The translations under genes were made by a program, and so were the position numbers. Shown here piece by piece: positions 1 to 7,942 of a DNA stretch of 14,434 nucleotides. Within the stretch, counting starts at the first letter, position 1; each line of letters opens with the position of its first letter. The notes beneath the pieces were generated by a model that searched no databases, had not been told where the DNA came from, and worked only from the letters and a program-made list of their open reading frames with translations. Source of the DNA: WLMZ01 sp037140375 (lineage in GTDB: Bacteria; Actinomycetota; Acidimicrobiia; Acidimicrobiales; Ilumatobacteraceae); contig JBAXER010000070.1 of the NCBI GenBank assembly GCA_037140375.1, forward strand, positions 1 to 14,434, written 5' to 3'.

Positions 1-45
1 GGCGCAGCGCGGGCACGTAAACGACAGGGTCTCCATGACGGTCAC
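1..45 (-). CDS. Start of a small CxxC zinc-ribbon protein (partial)
   Basis: Only the N-terminus is inside the window. From the GTG at 45-43 the reading is V-T-V-M-E-T-L-S-F-T-C-P-R-C-A, open to the edge. The CPRC pair is what the first half of a zinc ribbon or zinc-ribbon-like protein looks like. The GTG overlaps the TGA stop of the upstream ATPase gene (GTGA junction), with a GGAG about 10 nt before it, so translational coupling is likely; the ATG at 36-34 is the alternative start. It would be the last known gene of the ABC importer operon. The assignment rests on 15 codons, so the function is unknown and the open frame could in principle be fortuitous. Confidence 0.45.
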   Translation of the reverse strand, partial: MTVMETLSFTCPRCA

Positions 46-1055
46 AGTACGACATCTCCACCGCGTGTGGCAGATATCGACACGGCGATCTCTTCGGCGA
101 AGTGGCACGCCACCTGATGGCCTGGCGCAAGCTCGCGCAGCACTGGGCGATCTTGCTCGCATCGGCTCTGCGCATAGACACAGCGTGTGTGGAAACGACA
201 GCCAGATGGTGGGTTGGACGGCGACGGCAAGTCGCCCTGCAACACCATGCGGTGGCGAGAGTCTTCGACAACCGGGTCGGGCACGGGAACGGCCGACAAC
301 AACGCAAGCGTGTACGGGTGGCGCGGGTTCGTATACAGCGCTTCGGCCGGCGCCGTCTCGACGATTGCGCCGAGATACATCACCGCAACCGTGTCTGAAA
401 TATGGCGCACCACTGCAAGGTCGTGCGAGATCAGTAGATACGTGAGCCCGAGTTGCTCTTGCAGATCGGCGAGCAGGTTGATCACTTGGGCCTGAATGCT
501 CACGTCGAGCGCGCTCACGGGTTCGTCGGCGATGATGAGATCGGGCTCGGCAGCGAGGGCACGCGCGATGCCGATGCGCTGGCGCTGCCCACCAGAAAAC
601 TCGTGCGGATAGCGGCTCGCTGCACCACGCGGCAGACCAACCGAATCGAGCAGCTCGTTCACGCGCTGATGCACGGCAGCACCGGTGCGCAACTGATGCG
701 TGCGAATTGGTTCGGTAATGATGCTCTCTACGTTTTGGCGCGGGTTCAAACTCGCGTACGGATCTTGAAAGATCATCTGCACATGGCGGCGAGCCTTGCG
801 CAGTTCTTCGTTCTGCAGCGCCGAGAGTTCGAGATTGTCGAAGGTGACCGTGCCGGCCGTAAGCGGCACGAGCCGCAGGATGGCTTTGCCCACCGTGCTC
901 TTGCCGCAACCACTCTCGCCGACCAGCCCCAGCGTGGTGCTGCGCGGGATCGTGAGATCGACTCCGTCGACCGCGCGTACGGCACCGACGGTCCTGTCGA
1001 AAACGAGTCCCTTCTTGATCGGGAAGTGCACCTGCAGATTGCGTACCTCAAGCAT
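42..1055 (-). CDS. dppF: Oligopeptide/dipeptide ABC transporter ATP-binding protein (OppF/DppF type)
   Basis: This is the second ATPase of a peptide/nickel-type importer and would hydrolyse ATP on the cytoplasmic face of the permease pair. The 337-residue protein has all nucleotide-binding motifs: Walker A GESGCGKS (46-53), Q-loop Q97, signature FSGGQRQR (153-160), Walker B LIIADEP with catalytic E178, and the H-loop H211. The C-terminal oligopeptide-transporter extension carries four cysteines (C286, C292, C299, C317) spaced like those that bind a [4Fe-4S] cluster in characterised DppD/DppF proteins. The start ATG at 1055 shares its A with the stop of the upstream ATPase gene (TGATG), and a GGAG lies about 11 nt before it. 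An upstream in-frame ATG at 1103 would overlap the previous gene by 49 bp and adds 16 non-homologous-looking residues, so I rejected it. The substrate cannot be read from the ATPase. Confidence 0.95.
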   Translation of the reverse strand: MLEVRNLQVHFPIKKGLVFDRTVGAVRAVDGVDLTIPRSTTLGLVGESGCGKSTVGKAILRLVPLTAGTVTFDNLELSALQNEELRKARRHVQMIFQDPYASLNPRQNVESIITEPIRTHQLRTGAAVHQRVNELLDSVGLPRGAASRYPHEFSGGQRQRIGIARALAAEPDLIIADEPVSALDVSIQAQVINLLADLQEQLGLTYLLISHDLAVVRHISDTVAVMYLGAIVETAPAEALYTNPRHPYTLALLSAVPVPDPVVEDSRHRMVLQGDLPSPSNPPSGCRFHTRCVYAQSRCEQDRPVLRELAPGHQVACHFAEEIAVSISATRGGDVVL

Positions 1056-2062
1056 CAGCGACCACTCCACACCGGCATGCCCACGGGTGCCGGTTGCACG
1101 CAACGAAGCGTGCCGTTGTTGTCGTCATCGGGAGAAATGGTGAGCTCAGGCGCCTGACCACGGCAGGCATCACTAACCGCTGGACACCTCGGCGCGAACG
1201 CACAACCCTCGGACCACGCAATGACATCGCTGGGCGAGCCGGGGATGGGCACGAGTCGGCCTTGCGCGCCATCGAGCCGCGGAACCGAAGCGAGCAGGCC
1301 ACGGGTGTAGTGGTGACGCGGGCTCGCAAACAGGTGATGCCGTTCGTTCGACTCGACGATGCGCCCGCTGTACATCACGTTGACGCTCTCGCAGATTCCG
1401 GCGATGACACCAAGGTCATGGGTGATCATCACGAGCGCCGTGTTCGACTCGCGAACGACCTCGCGCAACAGCTCGAGCACTTGCGCTTGAATCGTTACGT
1501 CGAGCGCTGTGGTTGGTTCATCGGCGATGATGAGCGCCGGGTCGGATGCGAGCGCAATCGCGATCATCACGCGCTGACGCATGCCACCTGAGAGCTGATG
1601 CGGATAGTTCTTCAGTCGCTGACGTGGCTCGGGGATACCCACACGGTCGAGCAGTTCGGCTGCGCGATCGCGCGCCGCATCGCGTTTGACGCCAAGGTGA
1701 CGCGTGATGGTCTCGGTGAGCTGACGACCGACAGTGAGCACCGGGTTGAGCGATGTCATCGGGTCCTGAAAAACCATTGCAGCGCGCCGACCGCGTACGT
1801 CTTGCATGTCGTGCTCAGAGGCGCCGAGCAACTGTTGACCGTTGAGCAAAATACTGCCGCTGGTGGTCACGCCGCGGCTGGGCAACAGACCCAGAATCGC
1901 CAGAGCCGTAACGCTCTTGCCGCTACCCGACTCGCCAACGATGCCAACGGTCTCGCCGGCGCGCACGGCGAAGCTGACACCGTCGACAGCACGCACCGCG
2001 CGACCGCCATGAATCTGGAACGTGACGTGAAGATCGTCGACGACAAGCAATGGTTCAGACAT
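1055..2062 (-). CDS. dppD: Oligopeptide/dipeptide ABC transporter ATP-binding protein (OppD/DppD type)
   Basis: This is the first ATPase of the importer, 335 residues. The motifs in order are Walker A GESGSGKS (43-50), Q-loop Q99, signature LSGGMRQR (157-164), Walker B LIIADEP with E182, and H-loop H215. The C-terminal domain has C287, C293, C300 and C321, the pattern known to hold a [4Fe-4S] cluster in DppD structures. I chose the ATG at 2062 because the protein then starts right at the conserved beta-strand (EPLLVVDDLHVTF), has AGAAGG 8 nt upstream, and sits 5 bp after the stop of the permease gene. The frame stays open upstream to an ATG at 2221, but that would lie inside the permease gene. 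D and F are different in sequence and should form the heterodimeric motor typical of Dpp/Opp systems. Confidence 0.95.
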   Translation of the reverse strand: MSEPLLVVDDLHVTFQIHGGRAVRAVDGVSFAVRAGETVGIVGESGSGKSVTALAILGLLPSRGVTTSGSILLNGQQLLGASEHDMQDVRGRRAAMVFQDPMTSLNPVLTVGRQLTETITRHLGVKRDAARDRAAELLDRVGIPEPRQRLKNYPHQLSGGMRQRVMIAIALASDPALIIADEPTTALDVTIQAQVLELLREVVRESNTALVMITHDLGVIAGICESVNVMYSGRIVESNERHHLFASPRHHYTRGLLASVPRLDGAQGRLVPIPGSPSDVIAWSEGCAFAPRCPAVSDACRGQAPELTISPDDDNNGTLRCVQPAPVGMPVWSGR

Positions 2063-2067
2063 ACGAA

Positions 2068-2982
2068 TCACCTTCTCAGCTTCGGGTCGAGTGCTTCGCG
2101 AACGGCCTCGCCGAACAGGTTGAAGCCAAGTGCAGTGATGAGAATTGCCACGCCAGGGAAGATCGCGAGGTGCGGCGCCACGTTGAGCAAGCGTGTGGTG
2201 TTGGCCAACATGCGACCCCACTCGGGCACGCCTGGGTCGGCCGAACCAAGTCCGAGGAACGACAGCGCTGCGGCGTCGATGATTGCGGTGGATAACGCCA
2301 GCGACGCCTGCACCAACATGGGTGCCAATGAGTTCGGCACCACATGACGCATCACGAGTGATCGGCGTCGAACGCCAACCGACGTTGCCGAGGTGACGTA
2401 ATCCTTTTGACGCTCACCCAACATTGAGCTGCGCAGCATTCGTGCGAACAATGGAATGTTGGGTACGGCCACAGCAACCACGATGGCTGTCTGACTCTGC
2501 CCGATAACCGCAGCCACGCTGAGCGCTAAGAGCAGGCTGGGCACCGCCAGCAAGATGTCGGTGAGGCGCATGATCAGCGAGTCGACCCATCCGCCAAAGG
2601 CACCGGCGACGAGACCAAAGAACGCGCCAGCAATGGCACCAATGCCAAGCGACAGCACACCAATCATCAACGAGGCGCGTGCGCCAAAGATGAGCCGTGA
2701 CAGTTCGTCGCGCCCACCTTCGTCGAGCCCGAACCAATGGTCGCGCGATGGACCAGGGATCGATGTGGGTCTGATCTGATCGAACCACGCGTTGCTTCGC
2801 GGATTGAACGGCGCAAGCACCGGAGCGAACACCGCGATAAGCACAAAGAACACGATGATGGTCCCACCCACTATCGCCAGTGGGTTCTGACGGATGCGTC
2901 GCCACGCCTCTCGGGTGAGGCTGTTCGCAACATCGGGATCATTGAGTTGTTCGGCGCGCTGACGACGCGTGAGCACACTCAT
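2068..2982 (-). CDS. dppC: Oligopeptide/dipeptide ABC transporter permease (OppC/DppC type)
   Basis: This is an inner-membrane permease subunit of 304 residues. Residues 25-75 form an OppC_N-type segment with the first membrane helix (about 35-57). The family signature HWFGLDEGGRDELSRLIFGARASL runs over 82-105 in the periplasmic-to-membrane transition. More hydrophobic helices lie near 105-130, 143-180, 222-245 and 272-290. The cytoplasmic EAA loop that docks the ATPases is around 194-221 (DYVTSATSVGVRRRSLVMRHVVPNS), and the C-terminus ends with the usual FNLFGEAVREALDPKLRR. The ATG overlaps the stop of the upstream permease gene by 4 bp (ATGA), so the two permeases are likely made in equal amounts. 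Length and motifs are normal for the family. Confidence 0.95.
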   Translation of the reverse strand: MSVLTRRQRAEQLNDPDVANSLTREAWRRIRQNPLAIVGGTIIVFFVLIAVFAPVLAPFNPRSNAWFDQIRPTSIPGPSRDHWFGLDEGGRDELSRLIFGARASLMIGVLSLGIGAIAGAFFGLVAGAFGGWVDSLIMRLTDILLAVPSLLLALSVAAVIGQSQTAIVVAVAVPNIPLFARMLRSSMLGERQKDYVTSATSVGVRRRSLVMRHVVPNSLAPMLVQASLALSTAIIDAAALSFLGLGSADPGVPEWGRMLANTTRLLNVAPHLAIFPGVAILITALGFNLFGEAVREALDPKLRR

Positions 2983-3983
2983 GACACACGGATCCGGGGG
3001 TCGATGAAGGCATACAACACGTCGACAACAAGGTTGACGAGTACGAACACAATCGCCAAGAACATCACGCCACCCTGAATCACCGGGTAGTCCTTATCGA
3101 GTACGGCGCCAGCAATGAGCTGACCCATGCCGCCCCAAGCAAAAACGGTTTCAGTAAGCACTGCGCCCGACAGCAACAGACCGGTTTGCAGACCGATAAC
3201 TGTGACGATTGGCAGCAACGAGTTGCGCAGCACGTGCACGCGGTTCACCGTTGAGGTGCGTAAGCCCTTCGCGCGCGCGGTGCGCACGTAGTCGTCGTTG
3301 AGTACTTCGAGCACCGAGGCGCGCGTGATGCGCGCGATGATCGCCAACGGGATGGTGCCCAGCGCGATGCCGGGCAAGATGAGGTGCTTGATGGCATCCC
3401 ACAATGCACCTCCGTCGATCGCGAGCAAGCTGTCGACGACGTTGAAGTTGGTGTGATGCACCAGCTCTCGCGTGGGGGCAAGACGACCGATGGTCGGTAG
3501 CCAGTTCAGCTTGAGCGCGAACACCCACTTGAGAATCTGGCCGAGAAAGAAGACTGGGATTGAAACGCCGATGAGCGAAGCCGTCACGGCTCCGTAGTCG
3601 AACCATGTGCGCTCACGTTTGGCGGCCATGAAGCCCAACGGAATACCCACACCCACGGCGAACAACATCGCTGCCATGCTCAGCTCAATGGTTGCAGGAA
3701 AGCGGCGCACCAGTTCGGAGGTCACGTCTTTGCGTAACGTGATCGATTGGCCGAAATCGAAGCGCGCGACGCGCTTCATGTAGGTGAGGTACTGCGTGAT
3801 CATTGGCTTGTCGAAGCCATATGCCTTGTTGATCTGTGCGATGCGTTCGGGAGTGGCACGTTCACCCAACAACGCAGTGGCCGGGCCACCGGGCAACGCG
3901 CGAACCCAGATGAATAACAAGATGCTCAACCCGAACAGAATCGGAATGAGCAACAACAGCCGACGAACAACAAAGCGAATCAT
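2979..3983 (-). CDS. dppB: Oligopeptide/dipeptide ABC transporter permease (OppB/DppB type)
   Basis: This is a permease subunit of 334 residues that pairs with the C-type permease to form the membrane channel. It opens with the classic N-terminal helix (IRFVVRRLLLLIPILFGLSILLF) followed by ALPGGPA. The DFGQSI motif lies at 76-81, an EAA-type ATPase-docking loop at about 231-252 (DYVRTARAKGL...), and the typical C-terminal LYAFIDPRIR at 323-332. Six membrane helices can be placed. The ribosome-binding site is weak: only GAGGG about 14 nt and AGG 3 nt before the ATG. Translation may therefore depend partly on the hairpin-bounded junction with the binding-protein gene 75 bp upstream. The start fits family length, and no better in-frame start is apparent. 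Confidence 0.95.
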   Translation of the reverse strand: MIRFVVRRLLLLIPILFGLSILLFIWVRALPGGPATALLGERATPERIAQINKAYGFDKPMITQYLTYMKRVARFDFGQSITLRKDVTSELVRRFPATIELSMAAMLFAVGVGIPLGFMAAKRERTWFDYGAVTASLIGVSIPVFFLGQILKWVFALKLNWLPTIGRLAPTRELVHHTNFNVVDSLLAIDGGALWDAIKHLILPGIALGTIPLAIIARITRASVLEVLNDDYVRTARAKGLRTSTVNRVHVLRNSLLPIVTVIGLQTGLLLSGAVLTETVFAWGGMGQLIAGAVLDKDYPVIQGGVMFLAIVFVLVNLVVDVLYAFIDPRIRVS

Positions 3984-4012
3984 GCGCCTGCGTACCCTCG
4001 TCGGAACGCGAC

Positions 4013-4042
4013 GAGGCGGCGGGTCCGAAGACCCGCCGCCTC
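4013..4042 (-). promoter_or_regulatory. Intercistronic hairpin with cUUCGg tetraloop
   Basis: A perfect 13-bp inverted repeat with GC-rich arms (GAGGCGGCGGGTC and its complement) encloses a 4-nt loop. In the minus-strand mRNA the loop reads UUCG closed by C-G, the exceptionally stable cUUCGg tetraloop. It starts 16 nt after the stop of the substrate-binding-protein gene and ends 29 nt before dppB. No U-run follows on the minus strand, so it is not a standard intrinsic terminator. By analogy with other binding-protein importers it probably protects the upstream mRNA from 3' decay or causes partial attenuation, giving more binding protein than permease. The structure is directly visible; its role is inferred. 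Confidence 0.75.
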
Positions 4043-4058
4043 AATCAGCAAGTTGGAA

Positions 4059-5741
4059 TCATCCAAGTGAAACTGTGGCGAAGCTCTCGAGCGACACCGG
4101 GCTCGGAACGTAGCCGGTGACACCCTTGGCAAACGCCAGTGCCGGCTGGGTGTGCACGTATGGCACGCCTGGCAGGAACTTCATGATCAACACGTTGGCC
4201 TCTTCGTAAAGCTTCGTGCGAGCGGCCAGATCGGCCGTGTCGCGAGCCTTGGTGAGGGCATCGAAGATTTCCTGATTGTCGAAGCCCCAGGAAGGCTGCT
4301 TCGTGCGGAAGAAGGTGCCGACGAAGTTGTCGGGATCGCCGTAGTCGCCGGTCCAGCCGAGCAGGTACATCTGCGCGTTACCAGCATCGACATCGTCGAG
4401 GTAGCCCGAGCGCCATGGTGCTGTCTTTGGCGTGATCGTGAAGCCAACAGCTTCGAGATCGGCCTTGAACGCCTCGAAGTTGGCGGTTGGGTCTGGCATG
4501 TATGGACGGCTGACATCGCTCGGGTAGTAGAACTCGAGGTTCAAGTCGGTGACGCCACTTTCGGCAATGAGTGCCTTGGCTTTTGCTGGGTCATATGCGT
4601 ACTGCGGCACCTGATCGGACCAACCGAACACGAGCGGTGGCTGGAACTGAGTAGCTACTTGCGAGCCCTCTGGGTACTTGGCCTTCACGAGTGCTTCGCG
4701 GTTCAGTGCGTAGGCAATCGCTTCGCGGATCTTTGCGTTGTCGAGCGGTGGCTTGGCCTGGTTGAAACCCACATAGCCAACGTTGAACGCTGGGCGAAGC
4801 AGCAACTGGAAGCCGGCGTCGGTGAGTGCCTGAGTATCGGCCGGGTCAACAAGGTCGTAACCCTGAATCTCGCCGGTCTCGAGGGCCGTGCGACGTGCAG
4901 GGCCATCGGCGATTGGCTTGAAGATGACCTTGTCGAGCAGAGCCTTGTCGCCCCAGTAGCTGTCGTTGCGCACGATGGTCAGCTTGTCGCCAGGGGTCCA
5001 ACTCTCGAACGAGAACGGGCCGGTGCCCACTGGGTGCTCGGTGCCGAACGTGCCATCGAAGCTCGGAGCGTCTTCGGTGCCACCGACCTTGTCGGCTTCG
5101 TACTTGGTGAGTGCGTCGGGGCTGGCGATTGCGAACGCCGACACGGCGAGTCCGCTGAGGAACGCAGCCGATGCACTGGTCAACGTAACGACGGCAGTGT
5201 TGTCGTCAGTGGCTTCGCAGCTCTTGTACAGGCTTGGCGTAGCGCCATCGCTAAAACCACCGAACACGGTGCTCCAGTAGTACGACACCGATGCGCTCTG
5301 TGCGACACCCGCGAAGTTGTACCAACGGTCGAAGTTGAAGCAGACAGCCTTGGCATTGAAGTCGGTGCCGTCTTGGAACTTCACACCCTGGCGAAGGTTG
5401 AATGTCCACGCCAAACCATCGGCGCTCGAGGTCCACTTCTCAGCGAGCAATGGCTCGATGTCGGTGCCGCCTGCCTTGGTGGTGACAAGGGTTTCGAAGA
5501 TCTGGTCGATGACACGCAAGGACTCGCCATCGCTGACGAATGCGCCGTCGAGCACCACTGGATCTGCAGATGAGCCGAACACAAATGTGCCGCCTGCCTT
5601 ACCTACTGTGGTGTCTTCTGGGCTAGCAGGGGTGGAGCCGCCTGGGGTGGTGGCTGGTGGGCTCTTCGTGTCGCTGCCACATGCAGCCATCACAAGCGCC
5701 GCGGCCATGCCGAGCGCTACAAGTTTGGTGTTGATACGCAT
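4059..5741 (-). CDS. ABC transporter substrate-binding lipoprotein, family 5 (peptide/nickel type)
   Basis: This 560-residue extracytoplasmic solute receptor feeds the downstream permease. The N-terminus has a short charged region, a hydrophobic core (7-20) and a lipobox ending MAAC, with C21 as the likely lipidated residue; a Ser/Thr/Pro-rich tether follows (22-48). The family-5 signature is clear at about 111-140 (AWTFNLRQGVKFQDG...KAVCFNFDRW), after the opening GGTFVFGSSADPVVLDGAF. The length matches DppA/OppA-type receptors. The ATG is preceded by a strong CGGAGG, 4 nt before it. It is the first gene of the importer operon, with the permeases next after a stable hairpin. The ligand cannot be told from sequence: family 5 binds peptides, nickel-metallophore complexes, sugars and others, so I give no substrate-specific symbol. 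Confidence 0.93.
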   Translation of the reverse strand: MRINTKLVALGMAAALVMAACGSDTKSPPATTPGGSTPASPEDTTVGKAGGTFVFGSSADPVVLDGAFVSDGESLRVIDQIFETLVTTKAGGTDIEPLLAEKWTSSADGLAWTFNLRQGVKFQDGTDFNAKAVCFNFDRWYNFAGVAQSASVSYYWSTVFGGFSDGATPSLYKSCEATDDNTAVVTLTSASAAFLSGLAVSAFAIASPDALTKYEADKVGGTEDAPSFDGTFGTEHPVGTGPFSFESWTPGDKLTIVRNDSYWGDKALLDKVIFKPIADGPARRTALETGEIQGYDLVDPADTQALTDAGFQLLLRPAFNVGYVGFNQAKPPLDNAKIREAIAYALNREALVKAKYPEGSQVATQFQPPLVFGWSDQVPQYAYDPAKAKALIAESGVTDLNLEFYYPSDVSRPYMPDPTANFEAFKADLEAVGFTITPKTAPWRSGYLDDVDAGNAQMYLLGWTGDYGDPDNFVGTFFRTKQPSWGFDNQEIFDALTKARDTADLAARTKLYEEANVLIMKFLPGVPYVHTQPALAFAKGVTGYVPSPVSLESFATVSLG

Positions 5742-5769
5742 TTTCCTCCGATGTTGTACAACGAGGAAA
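5742..5769 (-). promoter_or_regulatory. Possible Shine-Dalgarno-sequestering hairpin / palindrome
   Basis: In the minus-strand transcript UUUCCUC (5769-5763) is perfectly complementary to GAGGAAA (5748-5742), which contains most of the Shine-Dalgarno sequence just before the ATG of the binding-protein gene. The 14-nt loop contains a 10-bp perfect DNA palindrome, GTTGTACAAC (5753-5762). Either the RNA folds to hide the ribosome-binding site, or the palindrome is an operator for a dimeric repressor. Both readings are inferences from complementarity. Confidence 0.4.
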
Positions 5770-5804
5770 GACTAGTTCGTAGCAATGGTGCGCTCGGGCG
5801 TGCC

Positions 5805-7055
5805 CTACGCCACGCTGGATTGTTGCAACACCGAGGCACCGTGATCGATCGAGTGACGCCAATCGGGAAGGCGCCGCAGAAGCAGCGCTGTCGAGACAAC
5901 AACGAGGCCCGCTGCAATCAAAAAGGCCGCTCGCAAACTCGTTGCATCGCCCACAATGCCGAGCCACAAAATGCCGAGGCCATAGCTAAACCCAACCAGC
6001 GCCTGCAGAATCGACATCACTCGCCCACGCTGGGCAGGCGGCGAGTCGCGCTGCACGATGTACATCATCGTGGTGAACATGCTGGAGACCCCAGCGCCGA
6101 GGCCCATCACGCTCACAGCCGCCCACGGCGCGTTCGGAGCGAGCGCATACGACACATACGACAGCACAAGGCCTGCGGCGACCACGCGCATGATTCGTGC
6201 TCGACCAAAGCGTTGGCTCAAGGCGGTGACGACCAGCGTGCCGAGGATGGCGCCGATTCCCTGCAACGAGCTGAACGTGCCCACGAGCCCGACTCCGCCG
6301 TGAAAGACGCCATGGACGTATGCAGGGATGAGGCCCATGAAAGGCCCGACGAACAGATTCATCACGGTGACGGCAGCGATGCCAAATGCGCATGATCGAA
6401 CCCGACGCACTGTCATCCAGCCCTCGACCAGACGAACCCGAATCGTTGCTGGTTCGACATCGTGCGGAATGAACTTGCGACGCAAGGAAAGCACCGCAAC
6501 GGCCATGCCAGCGAACGTGGCTGCGTTGATCGCAACGGTCCACGAGGGACCCGCGGTGCGTGCCAGCACCGTTCCGAGTAGCGGTCCCACGATGCGGCCG
6601 GCGTTCCATGAATAGATGCCAAGCGAGGACATCGCCATTAACTCTTCAGGAGGAACAAGATCGGGAAGAATCGCCGCGTACGCGGGGGCGCCAAGAGAGC
6701 CCATCGCGCTTGCGCACATGATCAGCCCTGCCAGAGCGATGGGACTGCGGACGCCGACTCCGAGCAACACGGCCAGCAGCATCGTGAAGAACGCCTGGCC
6801 AATGATGCCGCCAACGAACACCCGACTGCGATCGAAGCGATCGGCCAACACGCCACCGAGCGGCGCTGCGATTCCCTGAGGCATAAACGTGGCTAACGCA
6901 ATGAGTCCGGTTTGAAGTGCACTACCCGTGTTCGAGGCGACAAGCGTGCCGACCACCACGAGTTGGATCCATGTGCCTGCATCGGAGATGACGCCCGCGC
7001 CCCAGATGAGCAACACCGATCGGTGTCGAAGCGGACGAAACGGATGGTTACTCAA
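5805..7055 (-). CDS. MFS transporter (MFS_3 / EntS-like exporter family)
   Basis: This is a 416-residue major facilitator with about 12 hydrophobic helices. It begins with the FRPLRHRSVLLIWGAGVISDAGTWI segment common to the MFS_3 group that includes the enterobactin exporter EntS and macrolide exporters. Motif A in the loop between helices 2 and 3 reads GGVLADRFDRSRV (67-79). No ATG or GTG occurs between an in-frame TGA ten codons upstream and the conserved N-terminus, so the start is the TTG at 7055. A TACCGT box lies 9 nt upstream on the minus strand, compatible with an almost leaderless mRNA. The gene runs in the same direction as the importer operon and ends 63 bp before the binding-protein gene, so read-through is possible. 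The substrate is unknown; export of a small molecule or drug is the family expectation. Confidence 0.88.
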   Translation of the reverse strand: MSNHPFRPLRHRSVLLIWGAGVISDAGTWIQLVVVGTLVASNTGSALQTGLIALATFMPQGIAAPLGGVLADRFDRSRVFVGGIIGQAFFTMLLAVLLGVGVRSPIALAGLIMCASAMGSLGAPAYAAILPDLVPPEELMAMSSLGIYSWNAGRIVGPLLGTVLARTAGPSWTVAINAATFAGMAVAVLSLRRKFIPHDVEPATIRVRLVEGWMTVRRVRSCAFGIAAVTVMNLFVGPFMGLIPAYVHGVFHGGVGLVGTFSSLQGIGAILGTLVVTALSQRFGRARIMRVVAAGLVLSYVSYALAPNAPWAAVSVMGLGAGVSSMFTTMMYIVQRDSPPAQRGRVMSILQALVGFSYGLGILWLGIVGDATSLRAAFLIAAGLVVVSTALLLRRLPDWRHSIDHGASVLQQSSVA

Positions 7056-7080
7056 GAACGGCCAACGGTACCAGCGCGAG

Positions 7081-7086
7081 TACGGT
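7081..7086 (+). promoter_or_regulatory. Candidate -10 box for a leaderless alpha/beta hydrolase transcript
   Basis: TACGGT fits the actinobacterial TANNNT -10 pattern and is followed by exactly 7 nt before the ATG at 7094. No Shine-Dalgarno-like sequence precedes that ATG, which supports transcription starting at or next to the start codon. No clear -35 is seen. Confidence 0.4.
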
Positions 7087-7093
7087 CACCGGC

Positions 7094-7942
7094 ATGACTT
7101 TTGCCCACAACGGAGCCTGTGACATCTACTACGAGACCTTCGGCGACGCGGCGCATCCGACGCTGCTCCTCGTGAATGGTTTGGGCGGCCAATGCATCAA
7201 CTTTCAAGACGACTGGTGCAACCGATTCGCGGCAACCGGGCTGCATGTCATCCGCTTCGACAATCGCGATGTAGGTCTGTCGAGCAAGTTCTCCGATGCG
7301 CCGGTGGGCGACAAGGGCAACGCCTACCTGCTGTCTGATATGGCCAACGATGCCATCGCCGTGCTCGACACAGCAGGCATCGAGCGTGCGCACATTCTTG
7401 GTCTCTCGATGGGCGGCATGATTGTGCAAACCATCGCGATCAACCATCCGCATCGGGTGATCACCATGACCTCGGTGATGTCCACCACCGGCGAGCCCGA
7501 ATACGGGCAGCCAGCGCCAAGTGCGTACAGCTTGCTCACCGCGCCGCCGGCCGTTGATCGCGAGTCGTTCGTGGCCAACACGTTCGCCAGCCTGCGCGAG
7601 TGGGGCAGCCCCGAGTTCGCCGACGAGTCGCGCTGGCGTGCCGATGCCGAGCGCTCATTCGATCGTTGTTTTCATCCAGCGGGAACGGCTCGCCAGTTCA
7701 TGGCTGTGCGCGCTTCGGGCCCACGCGCCGAAGCACTGCGCTCAGTACAGATCCCAACGCTGGTGATGCACGGCGATCGAGACACGCTGATCGATGCGAG
7801 CGGCGGACGTCGTACGGCCGAGATCATGCCGAACGCCCGATTCGAACTCATTGAAGGCATGGGCCACGACTACCCACCGCAGCTGTGGGACCGCTGGATC
7901 GAGCTGGTGAGTCAGCTGATCAGCGAGGCTCGCGGCGCATAG
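7094..7942 (+). CDS. Alpha/beta-fold hydrolase
   Basis: This is a 282-residue soluble hydrolase of the alpha/beta fold, related to the esterase and methylesterase-like group (RdmC/aclacinomycin methylesterase type). The oxyanion-side motif NGLGG is at 28-32, the nucleophile elbow GLSMGG at 103-108 with Ser105, the likely acid is D230 in HGDRDTLI, and the catalytic histidine is H258 in GMGHD. The cap region lies between about 130 and 215. No signal peptide is present, so it should act in the cytoplasm. The start has no ribosome-binding site but a TANNNT box 7 nt before it, consistent with a leaderless mRNA. It diverges from the MFS gene across 38 bp and ends inside the 3' end of the acetyltransferase gene. 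The substrate cannot be deduced. Confidence 0.92.
   Translation: MTFAHNGACDIYYETFGDAAHPTLLLVNGLGGQCINFQDDWCNRFAATGLHVIRFDNRDVGLSSKFSDAPVGDKGNAYLLSDMANDAIAVLDTAGIERAHILGLSMGGMIVQTIAINHPHRVITMTSVMSTTGEPEYGQPAPSAYSLLTAPPAVDRESFVANTFASLREWGSPEFADESRWRADAERSFDRCFHPAGTARQFMAVRASGPRAEALRSVQIPTLVMHGDRDTLIDASGGRRTAEIMPNARFELIEGMGHDYPPQLWDRWIELVSQLISEARGA

Noticed and set aside
2063..2221. N-terminal extension of the D-type ATPase
   Set aside because: The frame is open, but it lies inside the C-type permease gene and the ATG at 2062 has a good ribosome-binding site and the family-typical N-terminus.
4013..4042. Rho-independent terminator between binding-protein and permease genes
   Set aside because: The hairpin is perfect but no T-run follows on the transcribed strand, and the permease genes lack another promoter that I can see.
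4152..5573. Long open frame on the plus strand (473 codons) opposite the substrate-binding-protein gene
   Set aside because: It is the antisense of a clear family-5 binding protein, has no recognisable domain and no ribosome-binding site; such frames are common opposite GC-rich codon-biased genes.
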